A stretch of DNA of 46,472 nt from Fidelibacterota bacterium. Lineage in GTDB: Bacteria; Fidelibacterota; UBA8477; JABMPR01. Below the pieces are notes generated by a model, which was given only the letters and a program-made list of their open reading frames with translations, did not search any database and had not been told where the DNA came from. Positions 26,358 through 35,186 of the stretch are shown here, one piece after another (positions within the stretch are counted from its first letter, which is position 1; every line of letters begins with the position of its first letter). The position numbers and the translations under genes are program-made. The stretch is from positions 1 to 46,472 of the forward strand of contig JAERTH010000116.1 of assembly GCA_016844955.1 (NCBI GenBank). The letters are read 5' to 3'.

Positions 26358-27399
26358 GGTCACTCCTACTAGATGTTTTGTGGATACAGGTCTCAGCATG
26401 GTTTATCTGCACCGGCACAGCAATGTCCCCTATGGAAACGTCCTCATCTCCTCTGATGAGCTTTAGCAGATGAGCAAGTGCCAGCTCTCCGATTTCAGCA
26501 GCAGGTTGGGTGATACCCGTAATGGAAGGCGAAATGAAGTCGTTGTAGTCACTGCTACCAAAACAGACCAGATCCAATTCCTCAGGGATACTAATCTCAT
26601 TTTCGCGTGCGCAAGCGAGTATTCCCAGGGCAACCGGATAGGTAACGGCAAAGATTATTTCCGGGAGACTGCCTTGCTTGATTAATTCTGACATGGCTTT
26701 ATAGCCGTCTCTGCGGCTGAATCCACCAAAGAGGATATGGTCTGGATGGGGAGAAATGTTATGGATAGAAAGTGCCTTATTGAAGCCCTTGTATCTCTGT
26801 TTCCCAATACTCACACTCTGATAGCCACCGATATGTCCAAAATGACGATAGCCCTTTTCTATGGCACAGTTCACCAGTAAAGTGGCTCCGGCTTCATCAG
26901 CAGAAGTAATACAACTCGCCCCCAGACCGGGTATTACACGATCAAAGAAAACCAATGGTGTGTTATGGGCAATCACCTGTTGAAAGATTTCAGGGTCACG
27001 GGTTTGCTCGGTGACTGAGATGAGTAGACCATCGACACGCATGGAGAGCAGGGTTTGGACATGCGTTTTTTCCAGGGCGGCATCCTCTTCAGAAACCATC
27101 ATGATGATTTCGTAGTTCTCTTCATTGGCGGCTCTATAAATGGCATCAATGGCCCGGGTGAGGAAGTGGTGTGCAATCTTGGGGACAACCAGACCGATGG
27201 TGCGTGTATGTTTGGCAGTCAGCTTCTGGGCAATTGGGTTGGGCCGGTATCCTAATTCAGCTGCCAATGCCAAAACTTTCTGGCGAGTGGTTTCTCCAAT
27301 ATCGGTGTGTCCACGCAGTGCTTTAGAAACAGACACTTTAGAGATGCCCAATCGATCTGCCATGTCTTGCAGGGTTACGCTCTTCTTCGACTGCTTCAA
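26350..27399 (-). CDS. LacI-family transcriptional regulator
   Basis: A 349-residue repressor with an N-terminal helix-turn-helix (VTLQDMADRLGISKVSVSKA, 8-27), hinge helix region RPNPIAQKL and a periplasmic-binding-protein-like sensor domain. It is the first gene of the 15-gene operon, with a perfect 16-bp palindrome 19 nt upstream of its start, so it probably represses itself and the operon until a uronate-derived ligand appears. The start is TTG 27399, four bases after AGGA (GAGGATAATTTG). Confidence 0.92.
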   Translation of the reverse strand: MKQSKKSVTLQDMADRLGISKVSVSKALRGHTDIGETTRQKVLALAAELGYRPNPIAQKLTAKHTRTIGLVVPKIAHHFLTRAIDAIYRAANEENYEIIMMVSEEDAALEKTHVQTLLSMRVDGLLISVTEQTRDPEIFQQVIAHNTPLVFFDRVIPGLGASCITSADEAGATLLVNCAIEKGYRHFGHIGGYQSVSIGKQRYKGFNKALSIHNISPHPDHILFGGFSRRDGYKAMSELIKQGSLPEIIFAVTYPVALGILACARENEISIPEELDLVCFGSSDYNDFISPSITGITQPAAEIGELALAHLLKLIRGDEDVSIGDIAVPVQINHAETCIHKTSSRSDLD

Positions 27400-27418
27400 A
27401 TTATCCTCATTCTGAATT

Positions 27419-27434
27419 ACTTTACCGGTAAAGT
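27419..27434. promoter_or_regulatory. LacI-family operator, perfect 16-bp palindrome
   Basis: ACTTTACCGGTAAAGT is fully self-complementary with a central CG, the usual layout of LacI/GalR-family operators. It lies 19-35 nt before the lacI start. On the minus strand a weak -35-like TTGTAA (27458-27453) sits 16-17 bp upstream of TAACTT, so the palindrome would cover the -10 region and block transcription. I found no second copy elsewhere in the window. Confidence 0.72.
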
Positions 27435-27535
27435 TATTTATGGGAATTGTTTTTACAAATGTTTCTGGGTGGTATTGATAATTTTTCTTGAACCGGTGGT
27501 TGAAACTTGTTGGGCCCTGGAATCAAGGTAAATGT

Positions 27536-27560
27536 GGACATTTCGGCGGGCTCAATGTCC
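27536..27560. repeat. Short palindromic interspersed repeat, copy 2
   Basis: GGACATTTCGGCGGGCTCAA followed by TGTCC; the arms GGACATT/AATGTCC match the copy at 8100 in inverted orientation. Confidence 0.8.
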
Positions 27561-27634
27561 GGGTGAACCGGCAGCTGAGCTTGCCGAAGCCTGGACTTTG
27601 GGGACAATTAAAAGGTATGGTTGGCCACGTATCG

Positions 27635-27658
27635 AGGCGCGGATTCGAATCCGCGCCT
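27635..27658. repeat. 24-bp perfect palindrome
   Basis: AGGCGCGGATTC is followed directly by its exact reverse complement GAATCCGCGCCT. As RNA it could form a strong hairpin on either strand, or it could be a protein-binding site. It could end transcripts from the heparinase-type gene (minus strand), but no T-run follows. Confidence 0.8.
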
Positions 27659-27686
27659 GGAGTATGACAATTTGATGGTGGGGTTT

Positions 27687-27711
27687 GGATATTTCGGCGA
27701 GCTCAATGTCC
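27687..27711. repeat. Short palindromic interspersed repeat, copy 3
   Basis: GGATATTTCGGCGAGCTCAA followed by TGTCC. One base in the left arm differs from the other copies. Confidence 0.75.
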
Positions 27712-27782
27712 GGTATGCCGGTGGCTGAGGTGTCACACTGAGCTTGTCGAAGTGCTCTGGGAGCCAAACCCTTGGACCAACT

Positions 27783-27807
27783 GGACATTTCGGGAGGCTC
27801 AATGTCC
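27783..27807. repeat. Short palindromic interspersed repeat, copy 4
   Basis: GGACATTTCGGGAGGCTCAA followed by TGTCC, 15 nt beyond the stop of the heparinase-type gene. Confidence 0.8.
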
Positions 27808-27821
27808 GGGATTGTGGTTGG

Positions 27822-30056
27822 CTATTCTTTGCGATTGACGGGCATGGCCATTGGGAGTTTGGGTCCCAATAACAGATCATCACCATGTTCAGATATCACG
27901 AATACTTTATGGTTCAACTCTAGACCCATTTTGTCCAGAGAAATATGATCTGTGTATGCCAGGCTACGTTCACCCTGCTGCAATACCCAGCCCACACCCT
28001 TGGCGTGTAACTCAGGGAAGTGTTTCTTCAATTTTTTACCTGTTACTACTTCCCACCCACCGGGAAGATTCCGATCCTCCGAACTTCGTGGTATCAATAG
28101 GGTGATTTGACTATAAGATTTCGATGAACTAGTTTCCTGACGGATCACTGAGCCTTTATTCTTAACGCTCCCATAAACCCACTCACTCTCAACATTATCT
28201 AATGATCGAATCTCAAAAGTAGCACCATTTTCGAATGTTGCGATGGCAGCCTTCGGTCCAGATTGCTTGTACTTCCCCTGCCATTGCTGTTGGTAGGTGT
28301 GTTCCGTAGCGCTGGGATTGCCATAGGTATCTTTTATGATCCAAAAACCATCTTTTACAAATATGACTTCACGCTGATAGGCTATTCCGATTTTATCGTA
28401 GCCATCATGGCTTCCTGCGAAATAGTCATATTTATCCAGGGTTTCAAAAGCCAATACTTCGGGTTCAGGCAAATCACGCCATTTCCCGAATCCAGATCCT
28501 CCTCGGTTCCCCTTCCAATCCATGGCCTGGGGAATGCTGTCAATCATGACCACGCTCTTGACCCAGCTGTTCTTCCAGTAACGGAAATCCGGTTTGTTGT
28601 ATTTGACCTGATAGTTCGGTAAGATTTCATTTCCATCGGCATAGGCTACCACACCCAGCATGTCTGCGTGCTGGTGGTCGGGTTTCTCTTCACTGAGTCC
28701 AGCGCTAATCACCATGAATTCGCTATTTTCATTCCAGCCATTGCGCATGACGTAGTAACCTGTGGATTCAAGAGCAGTCGATCCCAGTTCCGGAGCTATA
28801 GGCTGGGTGCTGGTGAGGGTATTCAACTCTTGTTCACTAAGCAACCAGAAGAACAATCGCGAGACACCTTCATCCACAAAATAGGCATAGCGTTCATCCT
28901 GATACAGGATTGTACCTAACGCCATAACACCACTCATCTCATTAACCTCAGCATGGAGAGCATCGGTATCATCCTGTAGCACTGGAAGTTTGCGATCTGG
29001 TTGACCCAGGATGAGTAAAGCATCAAACATTTTTCTGAATTGAGCCGTATACACTGCAGGAAGCTCAATATTACCCCGCTTGGCCAATTGCCAGACGCGT
29101 AGGAAATTCTCAATATCGGATTGATGATAGTGTATGGTACGTTCAAACTGGAAGCCATCAGGATTGATCTCGTTTTCCAGATGCCATGTGACTCCGTTGA
29201 TGGCGAGTTTGAGCCATTCATCAGCCTGGGCAAACTCACGATACGTGGCAGCAATTTCAAACAAGGCAACCATGCCCCGGGTATGGTGATTCCCATGGCG
29301 TACTTTTTTACCATTTTCAGCCAGTTGAGCTGCAGTGTGCAAAAAGGTTCGCATGGTTTCGATTTGATCCTGAGCTGTGTAGGCGGGTGTGCTTAGATAA
29401 CTATGATGACCCTGCAACCAATGGTGGGTACGTTTGCCAGCTCGGAAAACTTCATAGACTGCATTGCCACCCTGATCATAGTCGCCTGCAGTGAAGGCCT
29501 GGTTCAAGTCGGCCATTTGCTGCGTCCAGTACTTGAGATTCTCTTCCTCACCAGGATCAGCGAAATACATCATCACCATATCAAGATGTTTGCTTTGCCG
29601 GGCCAGGTGACGGAGCCTGTACGCCGTGACATCCTCGCCTCGGAGATTCTTAAAAGGCAGCTGCCATTGTGTATCCGTACCATACATGGCTTTCATATCG
29701 GCTGATAATCTGGCATGAGACTTTAATCTACCTGGATAATCCTTCTGATATCTTTGGTACTTGTCCCCAAAATCTTCCCAGGAAAAGTAGAATCTCTCTT
29801 TGGCGGTTTCTTTGAAGTAATGGGCCAGGGATTCAAGTGCTTTTGAATAATCACCTGCATCTCGGGCTTTGTAAACCTTTTGCAGACCAGCGATATCCGG
29901 TGACAGGGCATGCAACAGCACACTATCTGTGGGTATTTCTGAGAATTGTATCCGTGTCGCATTCTTGGTTGATGTTTCCACCGTAGCAGTCGCGCAGGTG
30001 AAAACCAGAATACCAGCAATTATGATAGCAGCTATGAGATTAAGTCGTGATTTCAT
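27822..30056 (-). CDS. Heparinase II/III-family polysaccharide lyase, secreted
   Basis: A 744-residue protein with N-terminal signal (possible lipid-anchored Cys 21, though the lipobox VFTC is atypical), an alpha-barrel domain and a heparinase II/III-like beta-sandwich. Likely active-site regions: GNHHTRG (255-261), ERTIHYHQ (305-312), and KPDHQHADMLG in the C-terminal half. The fold occurs in PL12, PL15, PL17, PL21 and PL39 enzymes that cleave uronate polymers. It is not PL17-like enough to be a duplicate of the gene at 35187. Substrate unknown; alginate or another uronan is inferred from context. Last gene of the right-hand locus. Confidence 0.82.
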   Translation of the reverse strand: MKSRLNLIAAIIIAGILVFTCATATVETSTKNATRIQFSEIPTDSVLLHALSPDIAGLQKVYKARDAGDYSKALESLAHYFKETAKERFYFSWEDFGDKYQRYQKDYPGRLKSHARLSADMKAMYGTDTQWQLPFKNLRGEDVTAYRLRHLARQSKHLDMVMMYFADPGEEENLKYWTQQMADLNQAFTAGDYDQGGNAVYEVFRAGKRTHHWLQGHHSYLSTPAYTAQDQIETMRTFLHTAAQLAENGKKVRHGNHHTRGMVALFEIAATYREFAQADEWLKLAINGVTWHLENEINPDGFQFERTIHYHQSDIENFLRVWQLAKRGNIELPAVYTAQFRKMFDALLILGQPDRKLPVLQDDTDALHAEVNEMSGVMALGTILYQDERYAYFVDEGVSRLFFWLLSEQELNTLTSTQPIAPELGSTALESTGYYVMRNGWNENSEFMVISAGLSEEKPDHQHADMLGVVAYADGNEILPNYQVKYNKPDFRYWKNSWVKSVVMIDSIPQAMDWKGNRGGSGFGKWRDLPEPEVLAFETLDKYDYFAGSHDGYDKIGIAYQREVIFVKDGFWIIKDTYGNPSATEHTYQQQWQGKYKQSGPKAAIATFENGATFEIRSLDNVESEWVYGSVKNKGSVIRQETSSSKSYSQITLLIPRSSEDRNLPGGWEVVTGKKLKKHFPELHAKGVGWVLQQGERSLAYTDHISLDKMGLELNHKVFVISEHGDDLLLGPKLPMAMPVNRKE

Positions 30057-30090
30057 GGAAATGCACCCCGATTGTTTGTTTAGATCTTTA

Positions 30091-31800
30091 TTAACGTGTC
30101 AGTAATATTTTGTGTGTAATGCGATCTGCGTTTTGCTGTAACTGAACAAAATAAATCCCACTGCTCAACCCGGGAGTATTGACCTGGACGTGATGCATAC
30201 CAGAATTAAGGAAGCCCTGATGGATATTTACCACCTGCCGTCCACGAATATCCAGGATTTCAATACTGGCCACCTCATTCTGAGGAACCTGAAAGTCCAG
30301 ATTGAAACTGTGATTATAAGGATTGGGATAACTGCTCATCGTCAGACGAGTCACAGGCATTAAAAGTGGATCAATAGCCACTGGTTCCCACCAGGTGACA
30401 TTCACACCAAACAGTGTGTCCGTCTCAGTGTTATTGTGTACAATATTGTCTGGACCGTAAAAAATATTGGTCCCATTCTCTATCCAGACGCCGTTGGTGT
30501 TATAGTATACCTGATTGCCATCAATGGCGACAGAGTCTGGATCACCATCATAGTCACCCAGCGTGCCACTATCGTGTTTCAGGTAGATTCCTACAAAACC
30601 AGAAGCGGTGTTATAGCGAATAATATTATTTTTGACGATACTGCGGGGTCCATTGAGGATATAAATACCCCTGCTGCCACTAACCAAGCCCTCTTCAATA
30701 ATATTATGCTCAATCCGTGTGCTTGGTGATCCCAGATAAACCTTCACACCCTCACGGCAATTGGAAATTGTGTTGTGATGGATGTAATTGTTGAACCCTG
30801 AAGCATCATGGTCCGCACCTGTATTACCGACACCGACACCACCTCCCAGAGTTACATCTGTGATGGTGTTGTAGCAGAGTTCATTGTTATACTCATCTTC
30901 CCCATGCAGGTCCAGAGCATCCATGGTGGTAGCATGCAGTATATTGTTGCGAATGAGGTTGTTGTGGGAAAAATATTGAACCACCACACCATGCCGAATC
31001 TGTGGACCTTCAAAAGTATTATTCTCAATCAAATTGTAGCGACTATCGCGGAGATGTCCATAGCTATCAACGCCATGGCCATTTCCCTGAAGCGAAATTC
31101 CATAACCTGCTCCACCCCCGCCTACATCAGTGGCCTGATGAAAATACGAATTCCGTACGACACAATCACTGGAGTTGGCCAACCTTATGGCGGCGGCTCT
31201 GAATTTTTCAAACTTACAGCTATCAATCACCACCCGTTTAGAAGGCGTACTGCCGCTATCATCAATATACAGATGGACACCGGGAGCCGATCTATCAGGG
31301 TTATTATTGACACGATCCGTATAGTAGACACCTGAAAAATCTGAGCTGAAAGTCAAGTTCTTGATAGTGATGGCGAACTTTCCAAAGATTGAAACTGTTT
31401 TACTGGTGGAGTTTTCATTTACTGACAGTGGGAATTGGGACTTGAGAATGGCCCCCTCCATGGATTCCCCGTGTAAATGATACCCATCGTTGAGTACGAT
31501 GTGTGCAGTACTGGATGAGCTTGAAACTGATGATAAATTGTATACACCGTCTGGGAAATAGATTAGATCCCCCATACCAGCCTCATCCATTGCAGCCTCA
31601 ATGGCTAGCATATCATCATTGTCATTGTCCAACAGGTCAGCACCAAAGTCAGCTACATTGATGGTGTCACCCCAGGGCCAGTAAGGAGCAAGAATCTCAT
31701 GAACAGACCCATCCTCGTTGTAGAACCCAGGGATATCAAAAGCGGGTTGTGCATGCAATGACGTCAGCAGCACAACCCCAAATAGGACAATGTTTCGCAT
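30091..31800 (-). CDS. Secreted right-handed beta-helix protein with C-terminal sorting domain
   Basis: The 569-residue protein has a signal peptide, then a pectate-lyase-3-like start (INVADFGAD...DDMLAIEAAMDEAG...YFPDGVYNL) and NosD-type parallel beta-helix repeats with many N-N-x-I-x-x-N motifs. The last 80 residues (from SSYPNPYNHSFNLDFQ) are a type IX-like sorting domain that ends KILLTR. Such helices include lyases, epimerases and binding proteins; I see no decisive catalytic motif. It lies 11 nt after kdgK and 34 nt before the heparinase-type gene, so it belongs to the uronate locus. Confidence 0.8.
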   Translation of the reverse strand: MRNIVLFGVVLLTSLHAQPAFDIPGFYNEDGSVHEILAPYWPWGDTINVADFGADLLDNDNDDMLAIEAAMDEAGMGDLIYFPDGVYNLSSVSSSSSTAHIVLNDGYHLHGESMEGAILKSQFPLSVNENSTSKTVSIFGKFAITIKNLTFSSDFSGVYYTDRVNNNPDRSAPGVHLYIDDSGSTPSKRVVIDSCKFEKFRAAAIRLANSSDCVVRNSYFHQATDVGGGGAGYGISLQGNGHGVDSYGHLRDSRYNLIENNTFEGPQIRHGVVVQYFSHNNLIRNNILHATTMDALDLHGEDEYNNELCYNTITDVTLGGGVGVGNTGADHDASGFNNYIHHNTISNCREGVKVYLGSPSTRIEHNIIEEGLVSGSRGIYILNGPRSIVKNNIIRYNTASGFVGIYLKHDSGTLGDYDGDPDSVAIDGNQVYYNTNGVWIENGTNIFYGPDNIVHNNTETDTLFGVNVTWWEPVAIDPLLMPVTRLTMSSYPNPYNHSFNLDFQVPQNEVASIEILDIRGRQVVNIHQGFLNSGMHHVQVNTPGLSSGIYFVQLQQNADRITHKILLTR

Positions 31801-31811
31801 TAGTTCAAGCT

Positions 31812-32837
31812 TTAACGCTGGACACGGCCAGAGGTATTACCCCCTGCTACAGCATTCACTTCCGCTTCTGTGACCAAGTTAAAATCACCAGGAATGGTGT
31901 GCTTGAGTGCAGACGCAGCCACAGCAAATTCAAGTGCGTCAGCAGGTGATTTTCCAGCCACCAGGCTATGAATCAGCCCTGCGCCGAATGAATCTCCCCC
32001 ACCCACGCGATCAACAATATGCAGGGTATACTTCTTGGAGAGGAAAAAGTCCTTGCCATCATATAACATGGCTGCCCAATTGTTGTCACTGGCTGAGAGA
32101 CTTTCCCTCAGGGTAATGGCTACCATTTTAGCCTTGCTGATTTTCATGACTTCCTGGGCTACCTCACGATAGTGATCCACATCCAATTCACCCTTATGAA
32201 CGTCTGTAGTTGAGGCTCGGATTCCAAATACATCAGCACAATCCTCTTCATTGGCTATGATGACATCTGTGTACTGTACGACTTCAGTCATCACTTTTTT
32301 GGCTTCTTCCCGGGTCCACAGTTTGCCACGGTAGTTTAGATCACAACTAACTGTGACACCAGCAGCCTTGGCCGCTTTCGCAGCATCAATGGTTGCCTGG
32401 GCAGTAGCGGGTGAGAGGGCAGGTGTGATCCCAGTGGTATGGAACCATTCTTTTCCGGCAAAAATGGCAGTCCAGTCAAAATCATCCGACGTAACCTCAG
32501 ATATGGCCGTATTGGCACGATCATAGGTCACTTTAGAGGGCCGTACTGACGCGCCATGCTCCAAAAAGTAGATTCCCATACGGTCACCACCACGAGCAAC
32601 GTGATCTGTACCGACACCATACTTATGGACACTGGCGATTGCAGCGTCGCCAATGGGGTTTGCCGGCAATTTGGTCACATACTGGACATCATTACCATAC
32701 ATGGACAATGAAACAGCTACATTGGCTTCTCCGCCCCCATAAGTTGCCTGATATCTGTCAGCCTGGACAAATCTTTGGTAATCATAGGGAGCCAGCCGTA
32801 GCATGATCTCCCCGAAAGTGACTATTTTGTGACTCAT
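31812..32837 (-). CDS. kdgK: 2-keto-3-deoxygluconate kinase
   Basis: A 341-residue PfkB-family kinase that phosphorylates KDG to KDPG. It has the N-terminal YGGGEANVAVSLSMYG segment and the C-terminal PfkB signature VGGGDSFGAGLIHSL with the catalytic Asp. The start is ATG 32837 with AAGGGA upstream; the longer frame would overlap eda. It lies 10 nt after eda. It is the only KDG kinase seen and therefore probably serves both the alginate and the glucuronate systems. Confidence 0.93.
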   Translation of the reverse strand: MSHKIVTFGEIMLRLAPYDYQRFVQADRYQATYGGGEANVAVSLSMYGNDVQYVTKLPANPIGDAAIASVHKYGVGTDHVARGGDRMGIYFLEHGASVRPSKVTYDRANTAISEVTSDDFDWTAIFAGKEWFHTTGITPALSPATAQATIDAAKAAKAAGVTVSCDLNYRGKLWTREEAKKVMTEVVQYTDVIIANEEDCADVFGIRASTTDVHKGELDVDHYREVAQEVMKISKAKMVAITLRESLSASDNNWAAMLYDGKDFFLSKKYTLHIVDRVGGGDSFGAGLIHSLVAGKSPADALEFAVAASALKHTIPGDFNLVTEAEVNAVAGGNTSGRVQR

Positions 32838-32847
32838 AGTGTATCCC

Positions 32848-33492
32848 TTATGCTCGTCCGACCTGGACTTCCTGAACGTATTTTTCGGCAAGAGCAGACA
32901 ACTCTTCCCATTTTGAATTTGCGATCAAATCTTTTTGCAGCAAGGCAGTTCCAACACCTACGCATACTGCACCATTTTTAATAAAAGCAGCCACATTGGT
33001 TAAATCAACACCACCGGTGGGGGTCATTTTGAGATGCGGCATGGGTGCCAGAATATCTTTGAAATAACCCGGTCCAAATTTTGTGGCCGGGAAAACTTTC
33101 ACAACATCCACACCAGCAGAAAAGGATCGTTGGATTTCTGTGGGTGTGAGAGAGCCAAGAATGGAAGCTTTTTCATGCTTCTGGGCCACTTTTAGCACTG
33201 ACGCATCAAATATGGGTGAGACGATGAATTCTGCACCAGCATCCACACCCTTTTCAGCAACTTTTTCATTGAGCACTGAACCGAGACCTACCAGTAGTTT
33301 ATCACCGTACTTGGCTTTTAGATTTTGAATAATCTCAAATGGGCGTGTGGAGCTCATGGTGACTTCCATAATGGAAACGCCGCCAGCAATGAGTGCATCC
33401 GCTGCATCAAGGACTTGTCCCCCGTCGGCTATACGCACGACGGGGACAATCCCAACAGAGGTTATCTTATTAAGTACTTCTTGTTTATTCAT
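32848..33492 (-). CDS. eda: 2-keto-3-deoxy-6-phosphogluconate aldolase (KDPG/KHG aldolase)
   Basis: A 214-residue class I aldolase that cleaves KDPG to pyruvate and glyceraldehyde-3-phosphate. Schiff-base lysine is K132 in VVKVFPATKFGPG, with Glu 43 in IMEVT as the general base, both at the positions expected from the E. coli enzyme. ATG 33492 is preferred over GTG 33495, with AAGG upstream. 11 nt after kdgF and 10 nt before kdgK. Confidence 0.95.
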   Translation of the reverse strand: MNKQEVLNKITSVGIVPVVRIADGGQVLDAADALIAGGVSIMEVTMSSTRPFEIIQNLKAKYGDKLLVGLGSVLNEKVAEKGVDAGAEFIVSPIFDASVLKVAQKHEKASILGSLTPTEIQRSFSAGVDVVKVFPATKFGPGYFKDILAPMPHLKMTPTGGVDLTNVAAFIKNGAVCVGVGTALLQKDLIANSKWEELSALAEKYVQEVQVGRA

Positions 33493-33503
33493 CACGCTAG
33501 ACC

Positions 33504-33842
33504 TTACTCAGTTTCAATAAAATCTTCACGCATTGGTGAGAATGTGTCAATCAGAACACCATCTTCCAGACAGACAGCTCCGTGCTCTACGCCACCCAGG
33601 ATGGTGAATGCATCACCAGCACCAAGGATTTTCTTCTCGCCGCCCAGATTGACTTCAAAAGAGCCGGATTCAACATAGGTGACCTGTTCATGGGGATGCT
33701 CATGGACATACCCTTCAGCTCCCTTTTTGAATTCTACTCTGACCAGCATTAGATCCTTTGTATATCCGAGAATCTGACGGTCCAGGCCTTCCTGTATATT
33801 TTCAACAGGGACATCACTGGATTTTACATGTGCAGTTTTCAT
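33504..33842 (-). CDS. kdgF: KdgF-type cupin, unsaturated uronate converting
   Basis: This 112-residue single-domain cupin promotes ring opening of 4,5-unsaturated uronates from pectin or alginate to the linear keto form. The metal-binding residues appear as H47, H49, Q53 (HEHPHEQ) and H87, and the conserved tail TFSPMREDF is present. AGAGG precedes ATG 33842. It lies between the MFS transporter and eda, as in flavobacterial alginate operons. Confidence 0.93.
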   Translation of the reverse strand: MKTAHVKSSDVPVENIQEGLDRQILGYTKDLMLVRVEFKKGAEGYVHEHPHEQVTYVESGSFEVNLGGEKKILGAGDAFTILGGVEHGAVCLEDGVLIDTFSPMREDFIETE

Positions 33843-33854
33843 ATTCTGCCTCTC

Positions 33855-35165
33855 TTATGATTTCATAGCTTCTAGTTTACCACCAAAGAAAAACACTGCC
33901 AAAACACCCAGTGGGACGAATAAGGCAATAATTACGAAAGCTGGTGTGTAGGATGTGGATGTAAAGATGGGGATCAAAAAGTTCATGACGATAACTGAGA
34001 ATATACCAACTGTTCCGCCAAGTCCTGCAAGTGAGGCAACTGATGAACCCTTAAGGACATCGGAAGGAATCGTCTGGACATTTCCAATAGAGAACTGGAA
34101 GCCAAACAATACCATGGCTACGATACCCACAAATTTCTCAGGTGTATCAGCAATCATGATGGTTGCTACAAGCCCCAGGAACATGAGGGATGAGCCAATG
34201 GCAATCGCAGTTTTACGTGCAACGCCAACAGCTTTGCCAGCGCCAATCAGTTTACCACTGAACCAGCCACCGACAACTGAACCAAGAGCAGCACCGACAT
34301 AGGGAACCCATGCAAAAGCACCAATTTCTTTAACGTTGAATCCATAAGTATCTGCAAGATAGATAGGCATCCAACCGACAAATAACCACCAGATGGGCTC
34401 ATGGAAAAAGCGAGCAATCAGAACGGACCATGAAGGTCTGTACTTAAGAATTTCACCCATGGTCATGGCTTTTTCTTCAGTTGCATTATTATCGACAGTT
34501 GGTTGGCCCCCAAGGATGTATTTCTTCTCTTCTTCTGTGATCCAGGGGTGGCTCTCAGGTTTGCTTTTGTTGATGACCATCCAGGGGATAATCCAGAGGA
34601 GGCCAAGCACACCAACCAGAAGGAAGGTCACTTTCCATCCAATAGCGATAAACATGAAAGCAATCAGGGGTGGTGAAATGACAGATCCTATGGAAGCACC
34701 GGCATTAAATAATCCCTGTGCCACTGCGCGTTCCTGTTGTGGGAACCATTCAGCATTGGATTTAACAGCTCCAGGCCAGTTACCAGCCTCACCCACAGCC
34801 AGTGCACCTCTAAAGATTGAAAAGGACAATACTCCTCTCGCCAGAGCGTGGAACATGGTTGAAACTGACCAGACAGCAATTGAAAGTACAAAACCAATTC
34901 TGGTTCCAACTTTATCAAATACACGGCCTGTAACAGATTGTCCAATGGCATAAAACACCATAAATACATTCAAGATGATGGCATATTTCTGTTTGGCCAT
35001 ATCTGCTGTAGTGTAGCCCAGATCCTTGGCGATACAGTCGCCTTCAGCCCACCACATGACACCCAGGGCGGAACGATCGATATAGTTAATCACCGTTGCC
35101 AGGGAGATCAGGGCGATAATCCACCATCTCAAACCCTTAAATTTTGTTCCTTGTTCAGCACTCAT
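33855..35165 (-). CDS. MFS hexuronate-type transporter
   Basis: A 436-residue, 12-helix major facilitator of the anion:cation symporter group, resembling ExuT. The N-terminal helix contains NYIDRSALG, and GEAGNWPGAVK and the loop-2 motif (GRVFDKVGTRIG) are typical. In alginate loci this carrier imports unsaturated monouronate (DEH) into the cytoplasm. Two adjacent ATGs exist at 35168 and 35165; the second is better spaced from AGGAG. It follows the PL17 lyase by 21 nt and is 12 nt upstream of kdgF. Confidence 0.9.
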   Translation of the reverse strand: MSAEQGTKFKGLRWWIIALISLATVINYIDRSALGVMWWAEGDCIAKDLGYTTADMAKQKYAIILNVFMVFYAIGQSVTGRVFDKVGTRIGFVLSIAVWSVSTMFHALARGVLSFSIFRGALAVGEAGNWPGAVKSNAEWFPQQERAVAQGLFNAGASIGSVISPPLIAFMFIAIGWKVTFLLVGVLGLLWIIPWMVINKSKPESHPWITEEEKKYILGGQPTVDNNATEEKAMTMGEILKYRPSWSVLIARFFHEPIWWLFVGWMPIYLADTYGFNVKEIGAFAWVPYVGAALGSVVGGWFSGKLIGAGKAVGVARKTAIAIGSSLMFLGLVATIMIADTPEKFVGIVAMVLFGFQFSIGNVQTIPSDVLKGSSVASLAGLGGTVGIFSVIVMNFLIPIFTSTSYTPAFVIIALFVPLGVLAVFFFGGKLEAMKS

Positions 35166-35186
35166 CATTGTCTCCTAGAGTTGGTT

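Larger units (their letters stand above)
27435..27821. other. Intergenic spacer with dispersed palindromes, no gene seen
   Basis: Between the lacI promoter region and the heparinase-type gene lie three 25-nt palindromic repeats (27536, 27687, 27783) and a 24-nt perfect palindrome (27635). There are also stretches such as CACACTGAGCTTGTCGAAGT (27734-27753), which resemble a filler repeat common in many bacterial genomes. Open frames here are built from these repeats and are not credible genes. Confidence 0.75.

Noticed and set aside
27635..27658. Resemblance of GGATTCGAATCC to a tRNA T-arm.
   Set aside because: No acceptor, D-arm or anticodon arm is present upstream on either strand; the likeness comes from the palindrome.
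27552..27886. Minus-strand frames of 78 and 92 codons in the spacer before the heparinase-type gene.
   Set aside because: They are composed of dispersed palindromes and filler repeats, and one runs into the real gene in another frame.
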